DNA from: Planctomycetia bacterium
GTDB lineage: Bacteria; Planctomycetota; UBA1135; GCA-002686595
Reading direction: 5' to 3'
Assembly (NCBI GenBank): GCA_005778045.1
Contig: SXKQ01000049.1
Location: 1 to 11,433, forward strand
Length of the DNA stretch: 11,433 nt
Shown: positions 1 to 6,069 of the stretch, piece after piece
Position numbering within the stretch: the stretch's first letter is position 1
How the letters are laid out: the number at the start of each line of letters is the position of its first letter
The notes under the pieces: generated by a model
Told to the model about the DNA's origin: nothing
What the model saw: only the letters and a program-made list of their open reading frames with translations
The model's database searches: none
Program-made: the position numbers and the translations under genes

Positions 1-129
1 CTTGCCCGCGCCGTTGGGGCCGACGATGCCGAGGAAGTCACCACGCTCGACGGCGAGGTCCACGCCGATCACGACTGGCACCTTGTGGTACCCGAAGGCG
101 GCGCGCTCGGCGGTGATCAGGGCGGGCAT
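1..129 (-). CDS. Metal ABC transporter ATP-binding protein, N-terminal fragment (cut by window edge)
   Basis: Only the first 43 codons are inside the window. They read as the start of an ABC ATPase: an aromatic A-loop region (FGYHKVPVV, about residues 12-20), a β-strand (DFLGIVG), then Walker A GPNGAGK at residues 37-43, where the window ends. Walker B, the signature motif and the rest of the protein lie beyond base 1. The gene begins 14 bp after the stop of the periplasmic metal-binding protein and on the same strand, with AGGA about 13 bases before the ATG, so the two are almost certainly co-transcribed. By context it is the ZnuC/TroB/MntB-type subunit that powers metal import in the cytoplasm. 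The family assignment as an ABC ATPase is secure. The metal specificity is inferred from the neighbours. Confidence 0.88.
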   Translation of the reverse strand, partial: MPALITAERAAFGYHKVPVVIGVDLAVERGDFLGIVGPNGAGK

Positions 130-143
130 GGCGCCCGAAGATC

Positions 144-1094
144 CTACTGCTTGGGCGGCGCAGCCGTGCCGAAGGCCGCTGCGAGTCGCTCGTGGACGAG
201 TTCCATCATCCCGATCCACGACTCCGTTCCCGGGATGCCGCCGCACATGTTGGGCAGCTCGACCACCTTCGCTTCCGTGGCCTCCGCCACGCGCGCCACA
301 AAGTCGTTCTTCGACCACAGTGCGGTCGCGATCACCGCGCACTGCTCGCGCTTCATGGTCGCGATCACCTGTGCGAGGTGGTTGGGCGTCGGCTGGATGC
401 CGGGCCTCACCTCGAGGTTGCCGACGATCGCGAGCCCGTATACGTCGGCGAGGTAGTTGTACTCTTGGTGATAGACCACGAGCTTCTTGCCGCGCCATTC
501 GCCGGCGAACTGCGCCCAACGCCTCTCCGCCTTCTCGAGTCTTGCGAAGTAGGCGTTGCGACGTGTCTCGAACTCCGCCTTCCACTCCGGCGCGAGGGCG
601 ATCAGGCCTTCGGCGACGCGCGACGCGAAGTGCCGCCCCGCACGTGGATCGATGTTCATGTGCGGGTTGCCCTGCGGGTGCAGGTCGCCGCCTTGGCGCG
701 ATAGCACGGACGGAACTTGGATCGGCTGCCAACCTTCCGAGGCGTTGATGAAGCCCTTGCCGCCCGGGCGCACCTGTGGGTTGCCGCAACCCTCGAGCAG
801 GCCGGGGATGAAGCCCATTTCCATCGAGAGGCCGACCTGCACCAGCGCGTCGGCCTTGGAGAGCGCCACCAAGTGGCTCGGGCGCGCGATGACGTTGTGC
901 AGGTTCTCCTTGCCCTTCGCGATCGAGGACACCTCGACGCGCTCGCCCCCGACCTCGCGCACGATGTCCGCGAGGTCGGGGATGGTGGCGACCACCTTGA
1001 GCTTCGCGCCCGTCTCGCGTTCGCTCGCGGACGCCGGGAGCGCAGCGAGAACGAAGGCGACGACGAGCGCGACGATGCGCAGGACCAGATCCAT
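144..1094 (-). CDS. Periplasmic metal-binding protein of an ABC importer (ZnuA/TroA-like, cluster A-I)
   Basis: 316 residues, the usual length for the family. A hydrophobic signal peptide (about residues 1-23, ending ALPASA) directs export. The mature start KLKVVATIPDLADIVREVGG is the classical first β-strand and helix of ZnuA/TroA proteins, followed by a long central helix and a second lobe. The likely metal ligands are His66 (in KENLHNV), His145 (in GNPHMNIDP) and His209 (in VVYHQEYNY). At the place where most relatives have Asp or Glu, this protein reads ELPNMCGG (Asn282, Cys284), so the fourth ligand is atypical. There is only a short His-containing loop (His139 to His145) and no long His-rich loop as in many ZnuA proteins. 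The gene sits 16 bp after the porin gene and 14 bp before the ABC ATPase gene. No clear Shine-Dalgarno sequence is seen. Zinc or manganese is the likely cargo; which one cannot be told here. Confidence 0.9.
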   Translation of the reverse strand: MDLVLRIVALVVAFVLAALPASASERETGAKLKVVATIPDLADIVREVGGERVEVSSIAKGKENLHNVIARPSHLVALSKADALVQVGLSMEMGFIPGLLEGCGNPQVRPGGKGFINASEGWQPIQVPSVLSRQGGDLHPQGNPHMNIDPRAGRHFASRVAEGLIALAPEWKAEFETRRNAYFARLEKAERRWAQFAGEWRGKKLVVYHQEYNYLADVYGLAIVGNLEVRPGIQPTPNHLAQVIATMKREQCAVIATALWSKNDFVARVAEATEAKVVELPNMCGGIPGTESWIGMMELVHERLAAAFGTAAPPKQ

Positions 1095-1110
1095 TCGATC
1101 GCGGCGAAGC

Positions 1111-2427
1111 TTACCAGTTCACGCCGTGACCGTGGGCTCCGAGGATCGTGGTGTACTGCACGGCGAACTTGGAGCCCGAGCCGTCGACGTCGGAGTCGCT
1201 GGCGCCGATCACGAAGCGCAGGCGGTGGAACTCGGAGAACATGCGGGTGTAGTACAGCTCGATCTCGGAGCGCTCGTCACCGATCACCTCGGCCGAGCTG
1301 AACTGGGCGCCGACCGCGTTGAAGCGGTCCCAGGCGTAGTCGCCGTAGGCGAAGAAGCCCGTGAGCGAGTCGTCGACCACCGCGTAGTCGGCGGGTTCGT
1401 CGTCGTCGGGACCGACGAACTCCGCACCGACGTCGCCGGTGTTGAACAGCATCTCGCCGCCGAAGGTCCACGAGTCGATGCCCGTCTCGCCGACCCAGCC
1501 GTAGGTCACGTCGACACCGTACACGGTGTTGGAGAGGTCGCCCCCGATCGCGCCGGCGTCGAGGCCGAGCTCGTAGCTCGGCACGATGCGCGCCGAGGTG
1601 CCGAGCTGCAGGGTCCCGCGCTCGCCGACCTCGGTGAAGCCCGTGAGGCGCGCCGTGTAGCTGAAGTCGTCGGCGCGCTTGGTCCCGTCGACGACCGAGG
1701 CCGACGGCGTGGTGGCGGTGTCGGCATCCTCTTCACCCTCGGGGATCAGGCTCGCGAACGCGCCGAGCGACCAGCGCACGACCGTGGCGTCGCCGAGCGT
1801 CGTCCAAGAGTCCCACTGCAGGCCGTCGCCACCGAGCTCGGCGCCGAGGTACTCGCGCAGGACGAGCGGGCGCTCGAGCGTGCGCAGGTCGTGCACGTGG
1901 GTCTGCATCTGCTTGCCGAAGTCGACGAAGAAGCGACCGGCGCGCAGGACGTTCTTGTTGCCGAAGCCCGTGTAGTGGACAGCGGCTTCCTCGATGCCGA
2001 TGCCCTCGTCCTCGGCGACCGCCACGAAGTAGGCCCATGCGTTGGGATCGACCCAGGCGTTGGCACCGAGTTCGAACACGCGCAGGAATGCATCCGCGCC
2101 GTCGGGACCGTTCTCCGTCTCGGACACCTGCGCCTGCGCGTCAACGATGAACGAGAACGCGGGGTTGAAGTCGTTGGTGAAGCGCGTGACCTGACCGCTC
2201 GACACGCGGCGACCGAGGGTCGGCATGCCGGGAGTCACGAAGGTCGTGCCTTGGGAGTTGGCCTGTCCCGCGGCCTGAGCGGCGGGCATGGTCAGCGGGC
2301 CGGGCCCGACGAGGTTCGCCGGCGGCGGCGCGGCATCCTTGCCAGCGGCCGGATTGTCGTTCTGGGCGAGGGTGAGCGGCGCGAGGGAGAGCGCCGCGAC
2401 GAGACGGATCACGGAAGTGCGGTTCAT
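1111..2427 (-). CDS. Outer-membrane porin associated with metal (zinc-type) ABC transport
   Basis: 438 residues. A signal peptide (about residues 1-21, cleaved after LTLA) is followed by a low-complexity Ala/Pro/Gly stretch, then a region from about residue 80 rich in alternating hydrophobic strands and acidic turns typical of a β-barrel. The chain ends in an aromatic residue (GHGVNW), as expected for outer-membrane assembly. The segment QTHVHDLRTLERPLV, followed by EYLGAELGGDGLQWDS, resembles the conserved 'His-x-His ... Pro-Leu-Val ... G-x-E/L-x-x-x-G' part of porin-like proteins I know from zinc-uptake clusters. The next gene downstream, 16 bp away, is the periplasmic metal-binding protein, which supports a role in letting the metal, perhaps as a chelate, cross the outer membrane. 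The start is chosen by the signal peptide; no good ribosome-binding sequence precedes it. Porin identity is likely; substrate is inference. Confidence 0.78.
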   Translation of the reverse strand: MNRTSVIRLVAALSLAPLTLAQNDNPAAGKDAAPPPANLVGPGPLTMPAAQAAGQANSQGTTFVTPGMPTLGRRVSSGQVTRFTNDFNPAFSFIVDAQAQVSETENGPDGADAFLRVFELGANAWVDPNAWAYFVAVAEDEGIGIEEAAVHYTGFGNKNVLRAGRFFVDFGKQMQTHVHDLRTLERPLVLREYLGAELGGDGLQWDSWTTLGDATVVRWSLGAFASLIPEGEEDADTATTPSASVVDGTKRADDFSYTARLTGFTEVGERGTLQLGTSARIVPSYELGLDAGAIGGDLSNTVYGVDVTYGWVGETGIDSWTFGGEMLFNTGDVGAEFVGPDDDEPADYAVVDDSLTGFFAYGDYAWDRFNAVGAQFSSAEVIGDERSEIELYYTRMFSEFHRLRFVIGASDSDVDGSGSKFAVQYTTILGAHGHGVNW

Positions 2428-2525
2428 GTCGAACGAGGGGGACGGCGGGGCGAGTTGATGCCAGCGCAGCGCAGAGCGCCACGCTTGCGGCGACCCATTC
2501 CCTCCCGCCCCCCAGCGGTTCCCGG

Positions 2526-2574
2526 AAAAACAAAAAGGGCGGAGCGCGGGCTACCACGACAAGGTCGCTCGCCC
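2526..2574 (-). terminator. Intrinsic-terminator-like hairpin with T5-G-T5 tract, minus strand
   Basis: Read on the minus strand, GGGCGAGCG (2574-2566) can pair with CGCTCCGCCC (2546-2537). This gives nine base pairs with one bulged C and a loop of about 19 bases, followed at once by TTTTTGTTTTT (2536-2526). That is the layout of a Rho-independent terminator for transcripts coming from the Cys-rich lipoprotein gene. It lies about 100 bp upstream of the porin start, so it would separate the lipoprotein from the porin-transporter unit, or act as a regulated attenuator between them. One arm belongs to the first copy of the 69-bp repeat. The long loop and the bulge lower certainty. Confidence 0.5.
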
Positions 2575-2783
2575 ACCCGAGGCGCCGCAGGCGGCGAGGC
2601 AACAAAAGGCTGCGGGCGAGCATGCGACCAAGGTCGCTCGCCCACTCGAGGCGCCGCAGGCGGCGAGCCAAAGAAAGGCTGCGGGCGAGCGTGCGACCAA
2701 GGTCGCTCGCCCACCCGAGGCGCCGCAGGCGGCGAGGCAACAAAAGGCTGCGGGCGAGCGACCCTTAGGTCGCTCGCCCGCAG
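2561..2783. repeat. Three tandem 69-bp palindromic repeats capped by an inverted partial copy
   Basis: Copies start at 2561, 2630 and 2699, each with AAGGTCGCTCGCCCA. Copy 1 and copy 3 are identical over their first 61 bases. Copy 2 differs from copy 1 at five of 69 positions. Each copy contains an inner hairpin (CGCCGC-AG-GCGGCG), and its ends (GGTCGCTCGCCC and GGGCGAGC..GCGACC) are roughly inverted copies of each other, so the unit can fold as a whole. The array ends at 2768-2783 with a fragment in the opposite direction. Each copy also holds an A-rich tract (AACAAAAGG or AAAGAAAGG) that becomes T-rich on the minus strand right after the GC stem. No transposase or spacer diversity is present. 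It looks like a REP-like or terminator-like extragenic element, origin unknown. The period is a multiple of three, which keeps reading frames open through it without implying a gene. Confidence 0.9.
2738..2783 (-). terminator. 16-bp perfect stem-loop followed by a T-rich tract, minus strand
   Basis: CTGCGGGCGAGCGACC (2748-2763) is the exact inverse of GGTCGCTCGCCCGCAG (2768-2783), with the four-base loop CTTA between them. On the minus strand the stem is followed by CCTTTTGTTG (2747-2738), so it could stop transcription of the Cys-rich lipoprotein gene, whose stop codon lies about 50 bp upstream. Further small hairpins fill that gap: GGGCCC-GCAA-GGGCCC (2811-2826) and a five-base-pair GTCCG/CGGAC stem between about 2793 and 2810. 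The stem is certain from sequence. The T-tract is short and interrupted, so termination activity is an inference. Confidence 0.5.
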
Positions 2784-2833
2784 TTGGAGCGTGTCCGATT
2801 CTGACCGGACGGGCCCGCAAGGGCCCCGCGAGA

Positions 2834-3055
2834 TCAGTTCATCGTCTTGCCGGTCGCCGGGCAGACCTTCTGCTCACCCGAGCACTCGGTCTTGGCCTCG
2901 CACGAAGCGGCCTTCGCGTCCGAGCAGGAAGCGGCCTTCTCCGACGAGCAGCAGTCGGCCTTCGGCGCGCTGGCATCACCCGTCGAGGTGTTGGTCGTGT
3001 TCTTGCAGGCGGCAAAGGCGGCGACGAGCGCCACGCCCAGGATGATGTTCTTCAT
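2834..3055 (-). CDS. Small Cys-rich lipoprotein, possible metal-binding protein
   Basis: 73 residues. The N-terminus MKNIILGVALVAAFAAC is a lipoprotein signal with the lipobox at Cys17, so the mature protein would be lipid-anchored in the cell envelope. The mature part is short, polar and disordered-looking, with six further cysteines (35, 36, 44, 52, 58, 65). It has a small internal duplication (KAASCSDAK / KAASCEAK) and ends CPATGKTMN. The start at 3055 was chosen over a longer reading to 3202 because AAGGAG lies ten bases before this ATG and because the signal begins exactly there. It is the gene immediately upstream of the metal-uptake genes on the same strand, although hairpins separate them. 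The cysteines could bind a transition metal or form disulfides; I do not recognise a named family. Function is therefore unassigned. Confidence 0.75.
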   Translation of the reverse strand: MKNIILGVALVAAFAACKNTTNTSTGDASAPKADCCSSEKAASCSDAKAASCEAKTECSGEQKVCPATGKTMN

Positions 3056-3422
3056 GCGTGAGGTTCTCCTTGGATAGATGGGATGGTCGGGCTCCGCGTG
3101 GAGCCCGGTGGACCGAGCGCTTGGCTTGGGTCCTCGAAGCGAGACAGACTGTTTCGGTCCGATGACCTTTACTAGCTTAGGCGCCGCGGCGCTACTCGCC
3201 ATGTTCAGGCTCGGAAAACGAGCCTCAGCCCAGCGCCGCGGTTACTTCATAAATCCTTACTAAGAAGGAACTTAAGGCGCCTGCCACGGCCCGGGCTGGC
3301 GCGCCACGGCAAGCTGTTCCGCCCGCTCCGTCCGGGCCGGGCGCCCGAGGGAATCCCATTTCGCGGCCGGCGGCGCTCCAGAGCGCTGCCGGCCGCGACC
3401 GATTTTCAGAACGCGCTCGCTC
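3056..3422. other. Divergent intergenic region between the lipoprotein and prepilin genes
   Basis: About 367 bp with no convincing gene. It must hold promoters for both divergent genes, but no clear -35/-10 pair could be picked on either strand. The most AT-rich patch is 3241-3277, with CATAAAT and CTTACTAAG inside it, set among very GC-rich sequence; this is the best place to look for promoters. Other structures seen are a 12-base palindrome GCGCCGCGGCGC at 3181-3192, partly repeated at 3233-3241, and a seven-base-pair hairpin AGGCTCG-GAAAA-CGAGCCT at 3207-3225. A long inverted repeat at 3361-3398 is listed separately. Related short sequences CTTAGGCGCC (3176-3185) and CTTAAGGCGCC (3271-3281) occur about 95 bp apart. 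Confidence 0.6.
3361..3398 (+). promoter_or_regulatory. 38-bp near-perfect inverted repeat in the leader of the prepilin operon
   Basis: TCGCGGCCGGC (3361-3371) is the inverse of GCCGGCCGCGA (3388-3398), and GCGCTC (3373-3378) is the inverse of GAGCGC (3381-3386). Only a G/T pair (3372/3387) interrupts the two, and the central bases are CA. The RNA could form an 18-bp stem, followed by CCGATTTTC with four Ts at 3402-3405. Its 3' edge lies 24 bp before the ATG of the first prepilin gene. It may be an attenuator or terminator guarding the operon, a structure that affects ribosome access, or a dyad bound by a regulator. The sequence does not decide between these. Confidence 0.55.
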
Positions 3423-3974
3423 ATGTACAAGCCGTCCAGACGCTCCGCCCGCTGCGGCATGACCCTGATCGAGGTCACCATCGCCATGGGCGTGTTGACC
3501 GTGGCGGTGGTCCTGTTCACGGGCGTGGTCGCGTCCTCGTCGCGCATCGGCTCTGAGAAGCGCCAGCAGAGCGTGGCGGCCCACGCGGCGCGCAGTTCCC
3601 TCGAGCGCCTGCGCGGCGCGCCGTTCGCGAGCGTCTGGTCGAGCTACAACGACTCGCCGTCCGACGACCCCGCGGGGCCCGGCTCGGCTGCCGGCCCCCA
3701 CTTCGCGGTGCCGGGCCTCGACCCGCGCCCCGACGATCCCGATGGATTCGTGGGTCGGATCACGCTGCCGGAGCAAGACGGCGCGCTGCGCGAGGACGCC
3801 AGCGACCTTGAGCTCGGTCTGCCGCGTGACCTCGACGGCGACACGCTCGTCGACGACCGGGACCACCGCGGCGACTACCGCGTCCTGCCGGTGAAGGTCG
3901 AGATCGCATGGCAGAGTCCGCTCGGGCCGCGGCGCATCGAGATGTACACGATGCTCGCGCCGGGAGATCACTAG
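3423..3974 (+). CDS. Type IV prepilin-like protein, PilV/GspI type
   Basis: 183 residues. The leader MYKPSRRSARCG (12 residues) ends in Gly before MTLIEVTIAMGVL, the class III signal cut and N-methylated by prepilin peptidase. Glu at mature position 5 is present, followed by a hydrophobic helix to about residue 37. This fixes the start, although no Shine-Dalgarno sequence is evident. The soluble part is short. Around residues 136-147 it has DLDGDTLVDDRD, a D-x-D-x-D spacing like a single EF-hand or dockerin calcium loop. It sits first in a row of three prepilin-like genes, two bases before the next, as in minor-pilin operons of type IV pili or pseudopilins of type II secretion. The size and the order (V/I-like, then W/J-like, then X/K-like) fit a minor pilin that starts assembly. 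Which machine it serves is not visible here. Confidence 0.85.
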   Translation: MYKPSRRSARCGMTLIEVTIAMGVLTVAVVLFTGVVASSSRIGSEKRQQSVAAHAARSSLERLRGAPFASVWSSYNDSPSDDPAGPGSAAGPHFAVPGLDPRPDDPDGFVGRITLPEQDGALREDASDLELGLPRDLDGDTLVDDRDHRGDYRVLPVKVEIAWQSPLGPRRIEMYTMLAPGDH

Positions 3975-3976
3975 CC

Positions 3977-4576
3977 ATGGGCGCGCGCACGCGCCGCCGC
4001 GGCGGCTTCACGCTGCTCGAGACCCTGATCGCGCTCACGGTGGTCGGGCTGGTGCTCGGGAACATCGTGATGGTCACGCGCTCCACCAGCGAGGCTTACG
4101 ACGAGGAGATGTCGAAGGCGAGTCTCGAGCTGCAGCTCGACCAGACCCTCGACCGCATCGCGCTCGCGCTCATGGCGGCGAGCGCCTCGTCGCTCCAGCC
4201 CGGCGTGGCGAACCCGGCCTTCCACTCGACGCTCTCCTACGCGCAGAGCCTCGGCGTGCAGGACGGTGCCGTAGTCCACGGAGCTCCCGAGCGCATCTCC
4301 CTGCGCGTCGAGAACGGCGAGGTCGTGTGGATCGAGCGACCGGGCGAGCCCAGCGAGCGCATGGCCACGTGGACGCGCTCGGTGCGCGAGTTCCTCGAGG
4401 GCGAACTCCCCAACGGCGTCGACGACAACGGCAACGGCCTCGTCGACGAGAGTGGACTCGCATTCGTGATCGAAGGCTCGCTCGTGCGCGTGCTGATCAC
4501 GCTCGAGCGCGAGGGCGCGGGCGACCGGCGCCTCACCTACACGCGCGAATCGCTGGTTCGCTGCCGGAATTCCTGA
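3977..4576 (+). CDS. Type IV prepilin-like protein, PilW/GspJ type
   Basis: 199 residues. The leader MGARTRRRGG is followed by FTLLETLIALTVVGLVLG, with the cleavage Gly, Phe at +1 and Glu at +5, so it is a prepilin peptidase substrate. The ATG at 3977 was chosen because it places this leader correctly, has GGGAGA ten bases upstream and lies two bases after the previous stop. An upstream in-frame start would add an unrelated N-terminus inside the previous gene. After the helix comes a coiled-coil-like stretch (DEEMSKASLELQLDQTLDRI), then a soluble domain. This includes NGVDDNGNGLVDE at residues 146-158, with the spacing of a calcium-binding loop. The C-terminal part (VIEGSLVRVLITLE) resembles the β-strands of PilW/GspJ proteins. 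It would be a minor pilin or pseudopilin at the tip of the fibre. Confidence 0.83.
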   Translation: MGARTRRRGGFTLLETLIALTVVGLVLGNIVMVTRSTSEAYDEEMSKASLELQLDQTLDRIALALMAASASSLQPGVANPAFHSTLSYAQSLGVQDGAVVHGAPERISLRVENGEVVWIERPGEPSERMATWTRSVREFLEGELPNGVDDNGNGLVDESGLAFVIEGSLVRVLITLEREGAGDRRLTYTRESLVRCRNS

Positions 4577-4588
4577 CAGGAGATCCAA

Positions 4589-6067
4589 GTGCGCATGAAG
4601 CTCCATTCCCACGCACGCACGAGCCGCCGCGGCGGCGTGCTCGTCGCCACGCTGGTCGCCGTTATGGCGGTCGGCGGCCTGAGCGTGTGCCTGCTCGAGC
4701 TCGACTCGACTCGCCTGCGCCGGCAAGTCGCGAGCATCGACAACAAGCGCGCCTTCAATCTCGCCGAAGCGGGACTCGCGGAGGGCCACTTCGCCCTCGA
4801 GACGGGCCACACTGGGACGATCGGCAGTCCCGAGGCGCCCGCGCGCTTTGGCGACGGTCTCTTCTGGGTCACCGCGACCGAGGTCGCGCCGAACGTGATC
4901 GGCCTCGAGAGCACGGGCATGGCGGGGACCGGTCGCGCGACCCTGTCGCTCGTCGTGCGTCGCACGAGCCGCGACGTGGCGGCCCTCGGCGTGCTCGGCT
5001 CGCAGCGGGTGTTACTCGGCAAGAACGCGCGCGTCGATGCCTACGATTCGGGCGGCGAGCGCGGCGCTCCCAAGTTGCCTGAGCGCTTCGATCCGGCTAC
5101 CGGAGTGGCCGTCGAGCTGCGCAGCAATGGCGACATCGAACTCGGCGAGGACGCGCGCGTCTTCGGCGACGCGATCCCCGGACCTGAGGGCTCGGTCGAG
5201 CTCGACGACGACGCACTCGTCACCGGCTCGACGGCTCCGGCCCAGCTCGAGACCGAAGCGGCCGTGATCGAGCCGCTCGCCCTCGAACAGGGCGGCGATC
5301 TCGTGCACGCAAGCGGCAAGCGCCGCGTGCTCGCTGGCGACGGCAAGTCCTATGGCGAGATCCGCGTCGGTAAGAACTCGACCCTCGTGCTCCGCGGCCC
5401 GCTGCAGCTCTCCGCGGAGCGCCTGCGCGTCGAGAACAAGGGCAAGCTCGAGATCGACTGCAGCGCTGGAAACGTCGAGCTGCACGTCACGGACTGGCTC
5501 GACCTGCAGGCGGGCTCGCAGCTGGCCTTCCCGAACGAGGACACGCGCGGCTTGCGGCTACTCGTATCCGCGACCGGCTCGCGCGACCGCGACGGCAACG
5601 GGTCGATCGACGCGCCGGTGCACTTCTCCGCCAGCGGTCCGTTCTTCGGCTCGCTCTACGCTCCCAAAGCTCGCCTCGCCTTGCCGCAGGGCTTCCAGCT
5701 CTACGGCACCGTGGCCGCTGGAATCCTGCAGCTCGGCGGCGAGGCGCAGGTGCACTTCGACGTCAGCCTGCGCGGGAGCGACCCGACCGCGAGCGTCGAC
5801 GTGGATCCGCTGGCCTGGAAAGTGATCGAGATCCCGCGCGAGATCGCCCGCGACCTCGCCGAGGACCCATTCAGCACGCTCGACGTCGCCAAGGACCAGC
5901 TCAAGTCGCCGGCGCAGGCCTACGAGGCGGCCGACTACGAGCTGGACGTCGACTACGTCGACGACGCCGGAATCGAACGCAAGTACAAGGGTCGCGAATC
6001 GGACTTCGACTGGAAGCGCGCACGCGCGGTGCGCAAGCTGCGCCGCCGCGAAGAAAAAAACGACTGA
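4589..6067 (+). CDS. Large PilX-like pilus-assembly protein with a β-rich passenger domain (DUF7305-like)
   Basis: 492 residues. The N-terminus RTSRRGG|VLVATLVAVMAVGGL looks like a prepilin signal, but position +5 is Thr, not Glu. AFNLAEAGLAEG, about 30 residues further, is the hallmark of PilX N-terminal proteins. The rest is long and β-rich: ARVDAYDSGG, several strand repeats of the form 'NGDIELGEDARVFGDA', then LYAPKARLALPQGFQLYGTV, which I recognise as the C-terminal pattern of the DUF7305-type domain often fused to PilX. One calcium-loop-like sequence, DRDGNGSID, lies at residues 333-341. The start is either GTG at 4589 (six bases after AGGAG) or ATG at 4595 (twelve bases after it). GTG is taken because of its spacing; the difference is two residues. 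It lies 12 bp after the PilW-like gene. Likely a tip or minor pilin with an exposed adhesive or structural domain; the role of the domain is unknown. Confidence 0.8.
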   Translation: MRMKLHSHARTSRRGGVLVATLVAVMAVGGLSVCLLELDSTRLRRQVASIDNKRAFNLAEAGLAEGHFALETGHTGTIGSPEAPARFGDGLFWVTATEVAPNVIGLESTGMAGTGRATLSLVVRRTSRDVAALGVLGSQRVLLGKNARVDAYDSGGERGAPKLPERFDPATGVAVELRSNGDIELGEDARVFGDAIPGPEGSVELDDDALVTGSTAPAQLETEAAVIEPLALEQGGDLVHASGKRRVLAGDGKSYGEIRVGKNSTLVLRGPLQLSAERLRVENKGKLEIDCSAGNVELHVTDWLDLQAGSQLAFPNEDTRGLRLLVSATGSRDRDGNGSIDAPVHFSASGPFFGSLYAPKARLALPQGFQLYGTVAAGILQLGGEAQVHFDVSLRGSDPTASVDVDPLAWKVIEIPREIARDLAEDPFSTLDVAKDQLKSPAQAYEAADYELDVDYVDDAGIERKYKGRESDFDWKRARAVRKLRRREEKND

Positions 6068-6069
6068 AC

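Noticed and set aside
2561..2783. CRISPR array
   Set aside because: The units are contiguous with no variable spacers and are strongly palindromic over their full length, and no cas genes are present.
2424..2820. Repetitive peptides readable through the 69-bp array on both strands
   Set aside because: The repeats are 69 bases, so any frame repeats every 23 residues and stays open. There is no ribosome-binding site, and the DNA is better explained by its palindromes and terminator-like tracts.
556..3045. Long open plus-strand reading frame of 829 codons
   Set aside because: It runs antisense to the porin, metal-binding protein and lipoprotein genes. It is rich in Arg/Ala/Gly/Val as expected for a shadow frame in GC-rich DNA, and is kept open through the repeats because their period is divisible by three.
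3056..3202. Longer N-terminus (122 residues) for the Cys-rich lipoprotein
   Set aside because: The extra 49 residues lack a signal. The AAGGAG and the lipoprotein signal both point to the ATG at 3055.
3241..3277. A defined sigma-70 promoter in the AT-rich patch
   Set aside because: CATAAA and similar hexamers are present, but no properly spaced -35 partner was found on either strand, so only the patch is reported.
3225..3971. Minus-strand frame of 248 codons opposite the PilV-like gene
   Set aside because: The plus strand has a textbook prepilin leader and helix here; the minus frame is Arg-rich with no domain.
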